In this document: positions 22,324 through 34,402 of the stretch, piece after piece
Layout of the letters: every line of letters starts with the position of its first letter
Numbering within the stretch: position 1 is the stretch's first letter
DNA from: Pyrenochaeta sp. MPI-SDFR-AT-0127
Taxonomy: Eukaryota > Ascomycota > Dothideomycetes > Pleosporales > Cucurbitariaceae
Direction of reading: 5' to 3'
Assembly (NCBI GenBank): GCA_020747015.1
Contig: JAGTJM010000059.1
Span: 146,836-210,835, forward strand
Length of the DNA stretch: 64,000 bases
Notes under the pieces: generated by a model
Told to the model about the DNA's origin: nothing
The model's database searches: none
What the model saw: only the letters and a program-made list of their open reading frames with translations
Made by a program: the position numbers and the translations under genes

Positions 22324-24917
22324 GAATATTGGGGTAATGGGAGAGGAATGGTATAGTATAGTAGTATTACACAATACATGTCCCTCTACCTTGAATATCT
22401 TTTCTTACGTTCATCTCACCAATTATTCTGACACCTCACCGTCGCACTAGGGATCCGATTGAGAAGGCCTCCGATGCTGTGATCGGGCGGACGTGGGCAT
22501 GGAACGCATCTGGTACATTTGTGTACTCATGTTCGGAGGGAATGAGCGGTGACGATACGTGTACAAGGCATGCATACGATAAAGTGTTGACGATGGTTAG
22601 CTTACTCTGCGGTACTTTCGAAAAAAAAAATAAGCAAAACCCACACTTGTACACCATCATACGCAGAGATCTACAGTGCATATCCACATCATGCTCTCGA
22701 CCACCCGCATTCGATTGTCGTTGCGACGATCCCGTTCTGGGAGATGTAATTTTCTTCTTCCTAAACGGTCGTGCCGCAGATTGCGCATCCGCGTTGGTAC
22801 AACGGCGCGGTACGAGATTGGAAGTATTGGTGCAACCGGAGAGAGGGCTTCTTGGAACAAGGGGGATGTATGTATGCGCGGCTTGAAACGGCAGTCTGAA
22901 CGTGAAAGTGGGAACGTGGGACGGCAGGTTGTTGTCGCTTTAGGAGTGTTGCACGGCAGGAATGGTTGCACAAAGGCCATATGGGGACATGTATAGTCAG
23001 GGAAGGAGGCATGGAACAGAGGATGCAGTGCCGTGGGATCAAACCTGAGTTGAGGGGGACTGGTATGGATGCTGAGGGCGGTGGGGTTGGCAGAGATGAG
23101 ATGAGATGAGATTGCGGTAGTCGTGGGCAGAGAGGGTGCAAGACTGGTTTGATCATGTCGAAATGCGCTTTACATATCAGCAGCCTCATATAGATAAGAG
23201 AGTACCAACGGTTGGATTGGAATATATTCAATCTACCATGGTCGCGCAGCCTCAGCTTGATAGGTCTGCACCTGCCTAGTGTATCGCTACCATACTCTCC
23301 TCTCCATCAGCGGGCCAAGAGGCTCAACATGCGACCCTTCTTCAATTAATTACTTCCTTCCCCCAGTAACTCGGACCTGGCAGCCTAGTCAGCGTGCACC
23401 ATCGCAGAAGCAAATACGAACGCGGTCTCAAAATAGAAAGTGGGTAGATCACTTTCTAGTTCGGACATTAGTTTCAGCAAAACCCTGTTCCCAGTCGCTC
23501 GGTTGGATGCAAGTCGAGAGAGGTAAGACCCCACATGTTCCATATTGAAGAGGCGAGATGTGTGCTTGCCGTTTCCGGATATTGTAATTATCCAGACCTA
23601 TGCCAGACATGCGTACCTGATCGACGTATTGACTGGGAATCCGGGAGATTGCAGAGGAGACTGGAAAAGCCACAGGTGGATAAAGATGGCAGGCGAGCAG
23701 AAACATTGACCCAAAACATGTTTGCTTTGACGGCCAGTACTTGCCCCGTATTGGCAAAGAAATGAGGTCCCATGGAATGTCCCTGGGGGGCGATGACGAA
23801 TGGCTGGTCCCGTGATGGGGTAATAGTTAGGGTCCTCTGACGCTCGAGCTCACATCACGTTTCGAGCAACGTGGGTAAGACCAGTCGGTAGTGCGCATAA
23901 GCAGAAACGAATGACAGTATCTTGACGAAATGAGGAACGACAGTAAAAGCAATGCAGTGGGGAGATGATCACTATGCGAGGCATGGCATTTGTGATGATA
24001 ATCATAATACTGGTCAAGGGGGGGGGGGGTGGTTGGAGGAATCAAAGGATTCAGAATCATGGAGACAAAATGAGCGAGTGAATCGTCGAATGCAAGAGAA
24101 TTGGAGACGGCGGAGAAGTTTTTTCTCCTTTCCAAGGGACTCAAGGGCATCCGCTCGTGCATGCCGACGAAGCGGTCTGGATAGTCGTTGTCTGTGGCGA
24201 CGGAGATGGACTTTGTTTCAGGGTAGAATTTGGCTTGTGACCCGAGGTGCGTACTGCCCGTCCTTTATATGGATGGAGGGTTGAGTCTAGTGCAGGCCAG
24301 AGGATGCGCTGGCTGGTCTGGCAATCAATGTCAGGCCATGGCCGTCTATTCTTACTCTTCTGGTGGTCGGTGTTGACCGAAGGTTGCCGAAAGCGGGCAG
24401 AGTGAACAAGTCGAGGAGTTTGGTGGTAGCGCAGGCAATAGAAGCAGCGTGCTGGTGCTGAGCTACTATTGAGCCAGAGTGGCCAGGCAATCGCTGCGAC
24501 CCACGTGCGGATGAATGTCAAGCAGGTTGCGCAAAGTCATGGTTGCGAGGGAGCCCCAGCGGGAAGCACCAACGGACATGAGCAGGCAGCGCAAGGCGGG
24601 CTCGACGGGGGGCGCGGTGAAACACGAGGCCATGAACGATGTCCCTGTCCAATTATGCATGGGCCCAAGGGCGTGTCGATGGCAGCCGCTTCGAGCATGA
24701 TCAAACCCTGATGCGCCGGCGTGAAACACTCGAGGGCTCGCTTGGTGGGAGTCGGGCAGTCATCAGCAGGGGCGGCGCTGATTGGGCGGGGGCAAGTATT
24801 GGCAATGGAGGTGCAACACGCTGCAGGCACGCGGGCGTCCAGTCAAGGCGCCGGCTAGACGCAGCAACGAGGGCGGCGGTTCGGCCACGGGGGGGTCTGG
24901 CGGCGCTGAGTGGTGCT

Positions 24918-24965
24918 GATGCAGCGATGCAGCGATGCAGAGACGCAGAGACGCAGAGACGCAGC
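24918..24965. repeat. 8-bp minisatellite, six units
   Basis: Six tandem 8-mers of the form GAYGCAGM (three GATGCAG-type, then three GACGCAG-type). Confidence 0.9.
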
Positions 24966-25348
24966 GACACAACCGGCACCGCTGAAGACTGCTACCAAAC
25001 CATCACCATTGCTGCGTGGCAGGCTCGTTCGGGCGGCCTGCGCGCCATGGATGGACAGGCCGCGATTGCGAAACAATGGTAGCCTGTGTGGCGCCCGCAG
25101 AAAAGACTCCGTCTGCTCGCCCTAGCCCGGCGTGCAGCTGCGCGCACTACGCCAGGCTGGCCAGCGGAACAGGCACCGTAAAGGCGGCCCATGTCGCCCG
25201 GCCCCCGGTCTGGCGTCTGGCGACATGGGAGCGACGCATGCCAGCCGCTGTGTCGCTCGCCCTGCCCCCGGTCAGCCCCCCCTGGTCCTGTCCTAGCACT
25301 ACGCTTCCCCCTCCCCAGCCAAACACACGGCGCCCTCACAATCCCAAC

Positions 25349-25387
25349 CCATCCCCATCCATCCATCCACCCATCCACCCATCCATC
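25349..25387. repeat. CATC/CACC tetranucleotide tract
   Basis: Imperfect tandem CATC units with CACC variants, in the pyrimidine-rich leader or promoter region upstream of the gene at 25785. Confidence 0.85.
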
Positions 25388-25784
25388 GCTCCTCTGCCTT
25401 GCCAGCGCGTCCGTGCTTGCCATTTTTATCCCCCTCTACACCCGCGCCCAGAAGAGGCACAACTCTCTCTTACTCTGCTCTTGCTGTGCACTCACTCTAC
25501 CGCCTCGTCCTCTCCTCCTCCTCCTCCTCCACCTCCTCTCCACCTTCTCCTCCTCCGCTCCCACCAGCACAATAATAGCAACAACCTCGTCGCCTCGCCG
25601 CATTACACTGCCCCCCCACTGCCCAATCCGTCTGTGTTGCACCAGCCTCTAATCTACCCCGGCTGCGCACATCCTTCGACACCTAGTGTAGCGGACTTCC
25701 TACAAGTCCCTGCGACACTCCTACAATCTACCTGCCCCTCCCCAAAACTTACCGAGCCCTCAGACGGCAAACCACGTCGCGACC

Positions 25785-27291
25785 ATGACCACCGTTGTCG
25801 CCAATCCCCCGGTCCCTGCACAGCACGCTGCCGCACTACCCTCTGCCGATGGCGTCGGCTCCTCGAGGACATATGCTCCCATTGCGCCCTCGACTTCTTC
25901 TCCCCACGCTGTCACGCCTTCTCGCTCCAAGCTGCCTGTCGATAATGCTTCACCTACCTCGTCCAGTAGTGATGCCCCACAGCACAGAGCAGACGGCAAG
26001 CGTTCACCTCTTTCGTACGTCGTTTAGTACCTCTTCTCGCTCCTCTTCTTCTTCTTCTTCTTCCTGCCGCCCTGCTTCTGCTTCGGCTTCTGCCTCTGCC
26101 TCCTCTCCCTCTGCCTCCATGTCTCCTCCCGCTCGACATGCCCACTCTAACCGCCCCTCGTCAAGCAGGTCTCGCGGCCCCGCCCCCAAGATTGTCGTCA
26201 AGAAGGAGCCCGCCTCGCCAGACATGCCCACAAACACCCGCCATCGCCCCCAGCGCCTGAACCTCTCCAACCACAACATTGTCCACTCCTCGGGCGCCCT
26301 CACCGCCCGCCCCTCGGGCCAGGGCAGCGCCAACCTGCAAGACATGGGCCTCGCCTGCCTGTCGCCCGGCTTCCACACCCAGGACCCCACCATGCGCGAG
26401 CAGCTGCAGCGAAGCCTCGACGTACGAGAGAGGCAGCGCCAGATCATCGAGGCTCGCCAGAAGCACGGCAAGGGCGGCCCGCCTGCGGACGGAGAGGAAA
26501 TCCGCAACACGGAGATTGGCGCCTTTGGCCGCACCATCAAGACCCCGCAGACTTCCCGCAGAAAGGGCCCTCCCCCAGGACTGTCCATTGCACCTCCTTC
26601 ACACCAGCAGTTTGCCAGCGACCGCGTCATCCAGTCTGCACCAATCAACCAGACATTTACTGGTCTGCGCAGCAACGCCCCACCCGCCCGGCAGCTCGCC
26701 AACGGCCCGTCAAATCTGTCGCAAACATCACACATCCACCATGTCCCAGCGCAGCAGACGGCCAACCGACTACCCCCCATCTCGGATGTCTTCCCAGAAC
26801 CCCTAGGCACATCCAGAAATCACTACCACAACAGCAGCCCCGGCCACTCGTCGCACTCAAACGTCCAGCCTCCTCTGCCTTCGCCTGGCTTCCCACCCCA
26901 GCAGTACCAGCAGCAGCCCCCGCCAACCTCAAGACCTCGTGAATACAAGTCCGCCGAGGAAGCAGTCCAGTCGCTCTCTGGCGGCCGTGAGGATCTCCTT
27001 CCCCGCCTCGTCCACTACGGCGGCCACCAACCGCCCACGCCTCCATCGCCCATGCCCAACAAGAGCGGATCCTCAGCATACCAATCACACTCTGAACTTC
27101 ACCGCAGTGGCAGCACAAGGAGACGCGGCCGCGACGAGTACGAGCAGGACAACGGCACCCCCCCACTTGGACGCCAACAGGCACGCCTTGGACCTTTTGG
27201 AGCTGGTCGCGACTCGCCAGAAACGCAGTTGAAGAAGAAGGAAGAATTCATTGGACTGTGTGCAAGAGCTTGGGATCTATTCCACTCGTGA
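25785..27291 (+). CDS. Conserved-looking disordered protein of unknown function
   Basis: Two exons, 25785-26014 and 26169-27291, give 450 residues; the join gives KRSPLSSRGPAPKIVVKKE. I do not recognise the family. It is rich in Pro, Ser, Gln and Arg, with no membrane segment or signal peptide. The most ordered-looking stretch (about 90-170) includes RPQRLNLSNHNIVHSSG, LQDMGLACLSPGFHTQD and a charged helix MREQLQRSLDVRERQRQIIE. The C terminus ends in KKKEEFIGLCARAWDLFHS, which may be another short conserved motif. KIVVKKEPASPD resembles a SUMO/acid-flanked site. Long gene-free DNA on both sides and a pyrimidine-rich leader suggest a regulated gene. An unspliced reading from 25795 runs through the intron as a Ser-rich, TCT-repeat frame and is less likely. 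A 268-codon antisense frame is a shadow. Confidence 0.65.
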
Positions 27292-30200
27292 TACCCGGCC
27301 TCGGCCCCTTTTGGTAATCGATTCGGCGGCAACCTTGAAAACGTCCAATCTACACGGCGCATTTTGGAGTACGGAACAGCTCCGCTGAAGAACAACACCA
27401 CTTTCGCTTGAACTTTTTTTCGTCTTGTTTCATTTCAGCAAGCCTCAGTGGCATTTGGTTGCCCCCTTCTATCTGTTCACATGACATGCCTAGCATGCGC
27501 GCACCTTTCTTTCCTACGTTCTATACGTTTCGCAAAAGCGCGCCGGCAGCCTAATAGGACATAGGGATATACTTTCTCATTTCTGCTACATACCACATGT
27601 TTCGACTTGTTCATCAATTTTTAAACCTGTATTTTCGAATCTTACTTGGATGACGTGGACATGGAGGATGCAAAGATGAAGGGGGGGGGGTGTTTGGAAT
27701 GTTGTTACGTGGCTGGGTTGGTCTTGAAACACAGCATGTCTCATGACTCTTATCTTTACCTTTTTTTTTCCTCTTCTTCTTCAACCATGGGTTTCACGAC
27801 TCTTACCCTAGGGCGGCGTTCCAATAGTCGAATCGTGGCTTTTTATTTTGTTGTGGGCATTTTACTGGAGGAGATACCTATCCGAGAAGAGCGCGAGAGG
27901 CGGGGTTGAGTCGTGGGAGATTCGGTCGAATACGATCCGATGGTTGGGCAGGGTTGGGAGTTTGAATTGTCACTACGCAGGGCCAAAAAATCTTCGGACG
28001 AGGGCGCCCCGTCCAACAAAGCTGGCAGAAATCAAACATGTTCAAATTCCTAAATACTAAAACGTGCCAACTCTGTGCATCAAAGGTTTCTCTCTGTGCA
28101 ACATGTGGTTGATCACCCACTTTCCCTGCAGTTCATCTTGTCGATCAACGGTCAGTTCGTGCAACGTATGTTGATCACCAACATCCCCTGCCCTGCCCTG
28201 CCCTGCCCTGCACCACATCCCATCTCAACTCATCTCATCTCAGCAACCACAAAACCAAACAACATCTGAGTCACACGAGCCGCAAACCCCCTCGCCAAAA
28301 CAAACCTAGCCCTCCCCAACCCGAGCAATCTTTCTCAAGCGTGTGGCAAAACAAGGCTTTCCTCCCGATCGCCATCAGGGTTCGTCAAGCGGGACGGTGT
28401 TGAAACACACATACAAGGGCGAAAGCTCAGACCACGCGTTAGGCTGAAACAGCCGCATTTCACTAGCGTTCTGCGCCAGCTAGCAAAGTTGAAGGGGACG
28501 TGATTACAAAGGGCTGCATGCACGGGACAGAATATCAAAGTTGTAGGAGTACGGTAGTCGGCGGACAAAACAATAGCGTGCGCTATGCGTGCGGTTGGCA
28601 TGTGCGTGCCGCGTTTTCTTCTCTTAGCATGGGGAAGATGAACGGTTTCTGTGGAGATTAACGCCTTCAAACCAGGACGAGGTATCTGGGATATGTGAGG
28701 CACCACTTAGGGCACGTGGGGCACATGGAGCCGAGGGAGCTTTATGTTGAACCGCTGTTTAAAGCCCTTGTTATTTTTCCCTTATGGAGTGGAGTATGGG
28801 AGGAGTGGGGATTTGTGGAGATTGAAGAAGGAAGAGACGGCAACTGGGTAAGGCGGGTTGTCACTGTAAGAAAAGGCGAAGATGGAGAAATGGGAACAAG
28901 ATGCGAAAGCGAGAGAGAAGTTTTGGCATCTAACCCGAATCTGACTTTTTTTTTTTCTTCCCCTCCATTCGAAACTTGAGAGAGTGATGATAGGTTACGG
29001 TATGGTAGCCGGTAACTTCCCTTGCATCCAACGGAGATAATACGGAGAAATTTGTCTCCCATTACTCGTAAGGTGGAGGGGAAATACTATCGCAACAATG
29101 TTTCCGACAGAAAACGAAGACGTTGAATGGGGCGTGTGCACCGCCACTAAAATCGATAGAACCGCACAGCCTTATCGAATTCCATGTTAATGTCCGCATG
29201 TGTTTCTACCAAGTCCTACTACTGAGGTGAGATTGGGGGGGGCTAGATGATTAGGTCTTACAATCCTTTATCCGGACCTCGTAAAACCAGAACATGCATT
29301 TTCTCCACTACCCATAAATAGGTTTCTGGTCTTTGGTTCGGACATCGGATTTCTTGTTCCTTGAGGAAAGGAAGACCGGCCTGGTTATTCAAACCCCGTT
29401 CGGCATTCGTGCACGGCGGAGTAGCAATGCGAAATGTAGTGTGGTGTGGTCCAAAGTAGAGCCGAAGGAGAAAAACTACCATGGTACGTTCGATGTCGCT
29501 CGGCGCGCCTCGATTCTGCACCTCGTATCCGGTCCTTAACGTGCAGCTAGCACACGCCCGCTGGCACGCAAGAAACCGGGATTCGGTTATACGACAATCT
29601 ATATGTTGCTGAGATATGTGAGTGCCGTGCTGGGTTTCGACACACACGCCCCCAGATGCCCAAGTGGAAAGTTTCGCTGCCTCGCCCCCCTGTGAATACG
29701 ATGGTGTTGAGAATTGACTACATGGACTGGTTCAACGTGGCGTAACGTATATCGCGAGCCTGCAGCTTGCGTGTTCGGGGGTTAGCCTAGTTTGAAGAGT
29801 CCATGATGACCAGAGAACCGTATGCAGTACGATACACGATGACGAGGTTTCTGTTTCAGGATACTAATCGTTCGTCGTGATCACTTCTGCTCTCGGTACA
29901 AAAAAGAACAATTTGTCAAAAAAAATTAAAAGGCGGATTTCTCCGCCAAACCCCCATCTTTGAAATCCAATGTCTATGCAATGGCCAAATCGGGCAAACA
30001 ACAAGGCTCAAGCTTCTTGTCTTCGAAACAGGAGACTCGTCTCCTCTTGCGGATTAGGAAGTCGTTCGGCTGCTCTTTGCGGAGCCTCTGCGATGTTAGC
30101 CTCGATCCGTGTCGCTCACTGCCCGAATCTGTTTTTTTTTTTTCGAAAGGTCCTGTGCGCAGGCGGGTCCGCCTCACACTGCCAGGGCCACTCCACATTA

Positions 30201-31957
30201 CCAGCCATTCACCACCGTGCCTGTTTGTGGTTTCGGCGTCATTCTGTGTCCGATTTTAAACCATGGACTTGACTGCTCTTGCTTCCTTGCAAGGCTTCAC
30301 CATGGACTTCTTCGTCGCAGATCTCGGCACCATTTGGAATGGGGAGAATCCACAAACCCTCCTATTCTCTCTGTCTTCATAGCGCGCATTATGAATACTT
30401 GTGCCTTGTATTTCATGGGTAGATGTATCTTGGACAGACTGTGGTTTGACAATTGCACCATGTTCGACCAGGATAGGAGCAAGTGTCTACGTGGCCCTAC
30501 ACACCGTTTGCTTCAAGATATCACCGTTTCAACAGCATTTCCAGCCGCGGCCGGCCCTATCAAGACGCACACTGTTTTTCGCTACTTGCCCTTGATTGCT
30601 CTCTGGACTCAGTTCTAAGGCTAAGCGACCTCATGGTTTGTAGGGTGCAGCATACAGCTTGTGCTCCTACACAGTTGCGCCATCATGACTCGCTGTAGGT
30701 AGGAAACAGTAGATCACTCCGGATCTGCTTGACATCAGACCATTGTCTTTTGATTGTCTATACCCATCGCGCTGCAGAGAATAGGAGGAGGCTGAACGGC
30801 TAGGGCGGCAAGGTGACTTACGCATAAGTTTCAAATCTCCGAAACTGCATTTGGATCTACATGTCTCAGGCTCTTGAGAAATTAAAGACGCCGAATCGAG
30901 ATGCAAGATATTTCTTTGAATTGATCTGCCTCGATAGCAATATTTGACGTAATCATCACTTCTTGTTGCAGTTAGGTGTATGCTGCAAAATCCATCACAA
31001 CAGTTACCAGGGTTGCAAACTCGGCGGGCTTGTCAACTGGGTGAACAGTCTGCACCATGAAAGCAAGGAGTGATTGGTTCGGCAACGCAAGGGCATAGTC
31101 CTTCTATCGCATAACCTGGTTCTCTTATCTAGCCTTCACTGCACAACACTATTCAAGTGACACAACCAAGAAATAGCATGTGTTGTGAAACAGCTCATCA
31201 TGTTTCAATAAAGCATAGTTAAAGGTTTGCTTTTGAACAATACAGTCTGTACGGCTTTGGTGCAATTCCAGCCCTTCAAGCCGCTGTGTGAGAATTTTCA
31301 TCACTGAGATAAATCTCCTCTATAACCATTGCCAACGTTGAAAAGGAGGTACCACTCAATGCTCGAGTGTAGATCCTACAGGCATGAAGTGTTCTATGCA
31401 TACCTAGAGTTTCAAATGGGAAAAGGACTTTTGATATCTTCTTCAATTGTTTACGTAATTACTCTACGCATCTGAAAAGCAACAGTTCAAAGCACTAAAT
31501 TCAATATATACCATAGCTAACCTGCCTTTTATGGTCGTGGACATAACACCCTACTATCTCGCTTGAGCAAACAGTGTTTGCTGTCCCTTCATGTCGTTCT
31601 CCTCAAAGATAGTCATACCGAATGGGATCTTCTACTCGTATAAATAAGTATTCTACCTTGTATAGGACTGTCAGGTTTAGTAGGTCTTTCTACTCACATT
31701 ATGGAGCCATTGGAAAACGTCCAAAGAGCATAATGCAGTAGATATGCGGAAAATGAATGAGGCAGATATGAGCGGGGGCATGCAAAATATGTCTGCAGAT
31801 GTCCCAGACAACGTATAGCAATATGAGGAGGCAGTCACATTGTTCACTCGTATACAAAAACACCATAATCATACTCATAATTCATTCATCGCATCTACCT
31901 ATTTGGGCGACAGGAAACAACAAAATCTCTCAAGACTTTTGGTTCAAAAAAACCGCG
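27292..31957. other. Gene-free region of about 4.7 kb
   Basis: Bounded by the 3' ends of two genes (25785 gene on + and SPATA20-like gene on -), so both run into it. I find no supported protein or RNA gene. It contains homopolymer runs, a (CCCTG)5 repeat and AT-richer DNA from about 30,900 to 31,950. Several 60-170 codon frames exist on both strands but show no motif. Confidence 0.55.
28186..28210. repeat. (CCCTG)5 pentanucleotide repeat
   Basis: Five exact CCCTG units in the long gene-free region. Confidence 0.95.
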
Positions 31958-34402
31958 TCATAAGGCGGGAACAGCAGCGCCTATACTGCCCATATCCATG
32001 GCGAGTTCATCTCTGCAAGCGCCGCTCTCACAAACCATGACACCCTCCTTCCTTGCATCCATGCTCTTTATGAGGGCATTTCTTTGCTTGAGCCACTGGC
32101 CAAGTGCGGGCCCAATTCTGCTCACGGTGCCCAGGCCGGCTGGTCTTTCTCGAAATCGCTTGAGCCATTCGTCTACGCGCTGGCCTTCGCCTGTTATAAC
32201 GGTGTGGCGAATGCCTAGTCTGCCGATGACGACTGCATCCATCATGCTTGGGAAGAGGAAAGGGTGTTGCATAACTTCTGCCTCAAATGCACTCGCGGTT
32301 TCTCTTGCCCTCTTTCCATACTCCTCGTCTTCTAGCAGCGCACCAAGTCGGTCCAAATTCCGCGATGATACGCCGTTGGTACCGGGTTCAGCATTGTCCA
32401 TGCCATCCTTAAGCCTCATGATCAAATCTGTCTGGTTCTCAGGCGTTGAGAAAAATCCTAGATTCTCTTTGTCCCAGAACAGACGGATTTGGGATTGTTG
32501 TAGATCGTCTGCCCAATGCAAGTAGGTGTCGTTGAACGTAGCCTCGTAGAGGTCAATGAGGCCAGAAATGAGGTAGGCATAGTCATCTGCGAAACCAGGG
32601 GTGTCGCCTGGTCCTTCACGATAGACTCGTGTTAGTGTATGTGATATTGAATCGTAGAGCTCTTTCTGTATAAATGATGCTGCTTTCTCAGCTGAGGTGA
32701 GATAGACTTTGGCTTGTGTTGGATCTTGCGAGGAGAGAGCGGCCGCAGTTCGTGCGAGAGCGCCGATGGCCAGACCATTCCACGATACTACGATCTTGTC
32801 ATCCAGGGCTGGTCGTGGTCGTTCTTTGTCGCGGTGCTCAAGAAGCTTTTTCCGGCCTTCGTACAAGACCCTATCAACTTCTTCCTCTGATAAAGCAAAC
32901 TGCTTGGCTAGATCTGCGCGAGTAGTTGTAATGGCTAGCACGTTTTGATTGATGAGCTCATCATGCGCGTCATGTTCTGGCGCAACGTTGCCCTCGTCTT
33001 TTACATTGTAGTATCGCGCCAGGATTTCAGCATCTCGCTCGCCTAATATGTCTTGAAACTCATTCAAGGTCCACACATAGAAGGCACCCTCGCGCTTCTC
33101 CTGGTCATTTGGTCGGTATAATGAATCCGCATCCTCAGATGAGAAGAAACCTCCGCTCGCGGCATGCATAGGTGGGCTGGTTATATACGTAGCAATGTCG
33201 TGAACAGCAAAAAGATGTTCTGGTTTCTTTGTGGTAAGGTAGGCATCCAAATATACGGGTAGAAGCTGTGTCTGATCATAGAGCATCTTTTCGAAATGTG
33301 GCAAACTCCAATCTTTTGTGACTGAGTAGCGTGCAAAGCCGTTGCCAATCTGATCGTGTATACCACCCTTATTCATCGCATCCAACGTCGCCAATACCAT
33401 GTCTTTCGCGAGGGTACAGTCCTTTGCTCCAATTACGTCGGCAATCGCACTAGGGTACTGAGGCAATTTCAGGAGGAAGTGAAGGTTTGAGGGTGTTGGA
33501 AACTTTGGTGCGCCTCCAAAGCCTGCATGCACTTGGTCGTACTTCATCTTGAAGTGCTATGAAGAATTAGCGCAGAGTGCGAGGAAGGACGTTTCAGTAG
33601 TCACCTCATAGGCTTCGTTCAGCAACTCCAGATCAAGATCGTCATGATCTGCGCCGTCTTTCCTACTTATGTTCCCATCCTCTGCGAAATCTCTAAGTTG
33701 CGCTGTGATCTCTTTTGCAGAGTCAAGACACCTTTGGCGCTGGTCTCTCCAAACGTCTCTTATCTTCTCAAGTATGCCAACAAAGCCAATGTGCTCTCCA
33801 CCCATTGTCGATCCCGGACCAGGCCAGTAGGTGCCACCAAATATCGGTTCCAGATCCGGGGTGATGAAGACATTCAGCGGCCAGCCGCCAGAGCCTGTTG
33901 TAGCCTGAACGTAATTCATGTATATGCGATCCACGTCTGGACGCTCTTCGCGATCAATTTTTATAGGTATGAAGCTCTCGTTAAGGATAGCTGCCACTTC
34001 CTTATTCTCAAAGGACTCGCGCTCCATAACGTGACACCAATGGCAGGCCGCATAGCCTATACTGATAAAAATGAGCTTGTTCGACTGCTTAGCCAGCTCG
34101 ATGGCTTCTGGTCCCCATATCTGCCATGCGACAGGATTGTTCATGTGGCCGCGGACATATGGGCTTCGGCTCTCGTTCAGCCTATTCTTGAGCTTCGCGG
34201 CGCCGGTCGACGAGGCAGATGCCCCATCAGGGGCATGCGCATCCATTTGGAAGATTGAGGTATGGAATTTGTGCAGTGCCGCTCGCGATGTGCGTCGTGT
34301 AGTGGTCGTAGCTTGCGGGGGTGTCCGGCGATTGGGCGCAGTCGCGATAGCAGAACGTGCAGAAGAACAAGGTCCACGGAGCTTAAATAGGACCCGAGGC
34401 AT
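31958..34402 (-). CDS. SPATA20/YyaL-type protein with N-terminal thioredoxin-like (DUF255) domain
   Basis: Two exons, 34402-33605 and 33556-31958, give 798 residues, close to the human SPATA20 length. Residues 75-245 form the thioredoxin-like domain: SRSPYVRGHMNNPVAW, then the active-site C-H-W-C at 120-123 in GYAACHWCHVMERESF, and GGWPLNVFITPD. The rest is an (alpha/alpha)6 toroid-like region similar to glycosidases (GGIHDQIGNGFARYSV, SEDADSLY, SWNGLAIGALARTA). Function is not settled; roles in redox and sperm biology are reported for animals. The first 50 residues are Arg/Ser/Thr-rich with almost no acid, a plausible mitochondrial presequence; a second ATG at codon 53 (MDAHAPDGAS) would give a cytosolic form. 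The exon join gives NEAYEHFKMKYD. Confidence 0.9.

Larger units (their letters stand above)
21579..25784. other. Gene-free region of about 4.2 kb with several repeats
   Basis: No convincing gene on either strand. It contains a (TG)15 run, a G12 run at 24018-24029, an 8-bp minisatellite and a CATC-rich tract. From about 24,400 the sequence becomes GC-rich and from about 25,300 strongly pyrimidine-rich, which suits a long 5' leader and promoter of the gene at 25785. Many overlapping open frames in the GC-rich part are chance frames. Confidence 0.55.

Noticed and set aside
24639..25082. 147-codon plus-strand frame and antisense counterparts
   Set aside because: Built largely from the 8-bp minisatellite and GC-rich DNA; no recognisable protein.
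26004..26810. 268-codon minus-strand frame
   Set aside because: Antisense shadow of the proline/serine-rich gene on the plus strand; no family features.
30109..30618. 169-codon plus-strand frame
   Set aside because: Starts at a homopolymer T run, no motif, and neighbouring frames are equally open.
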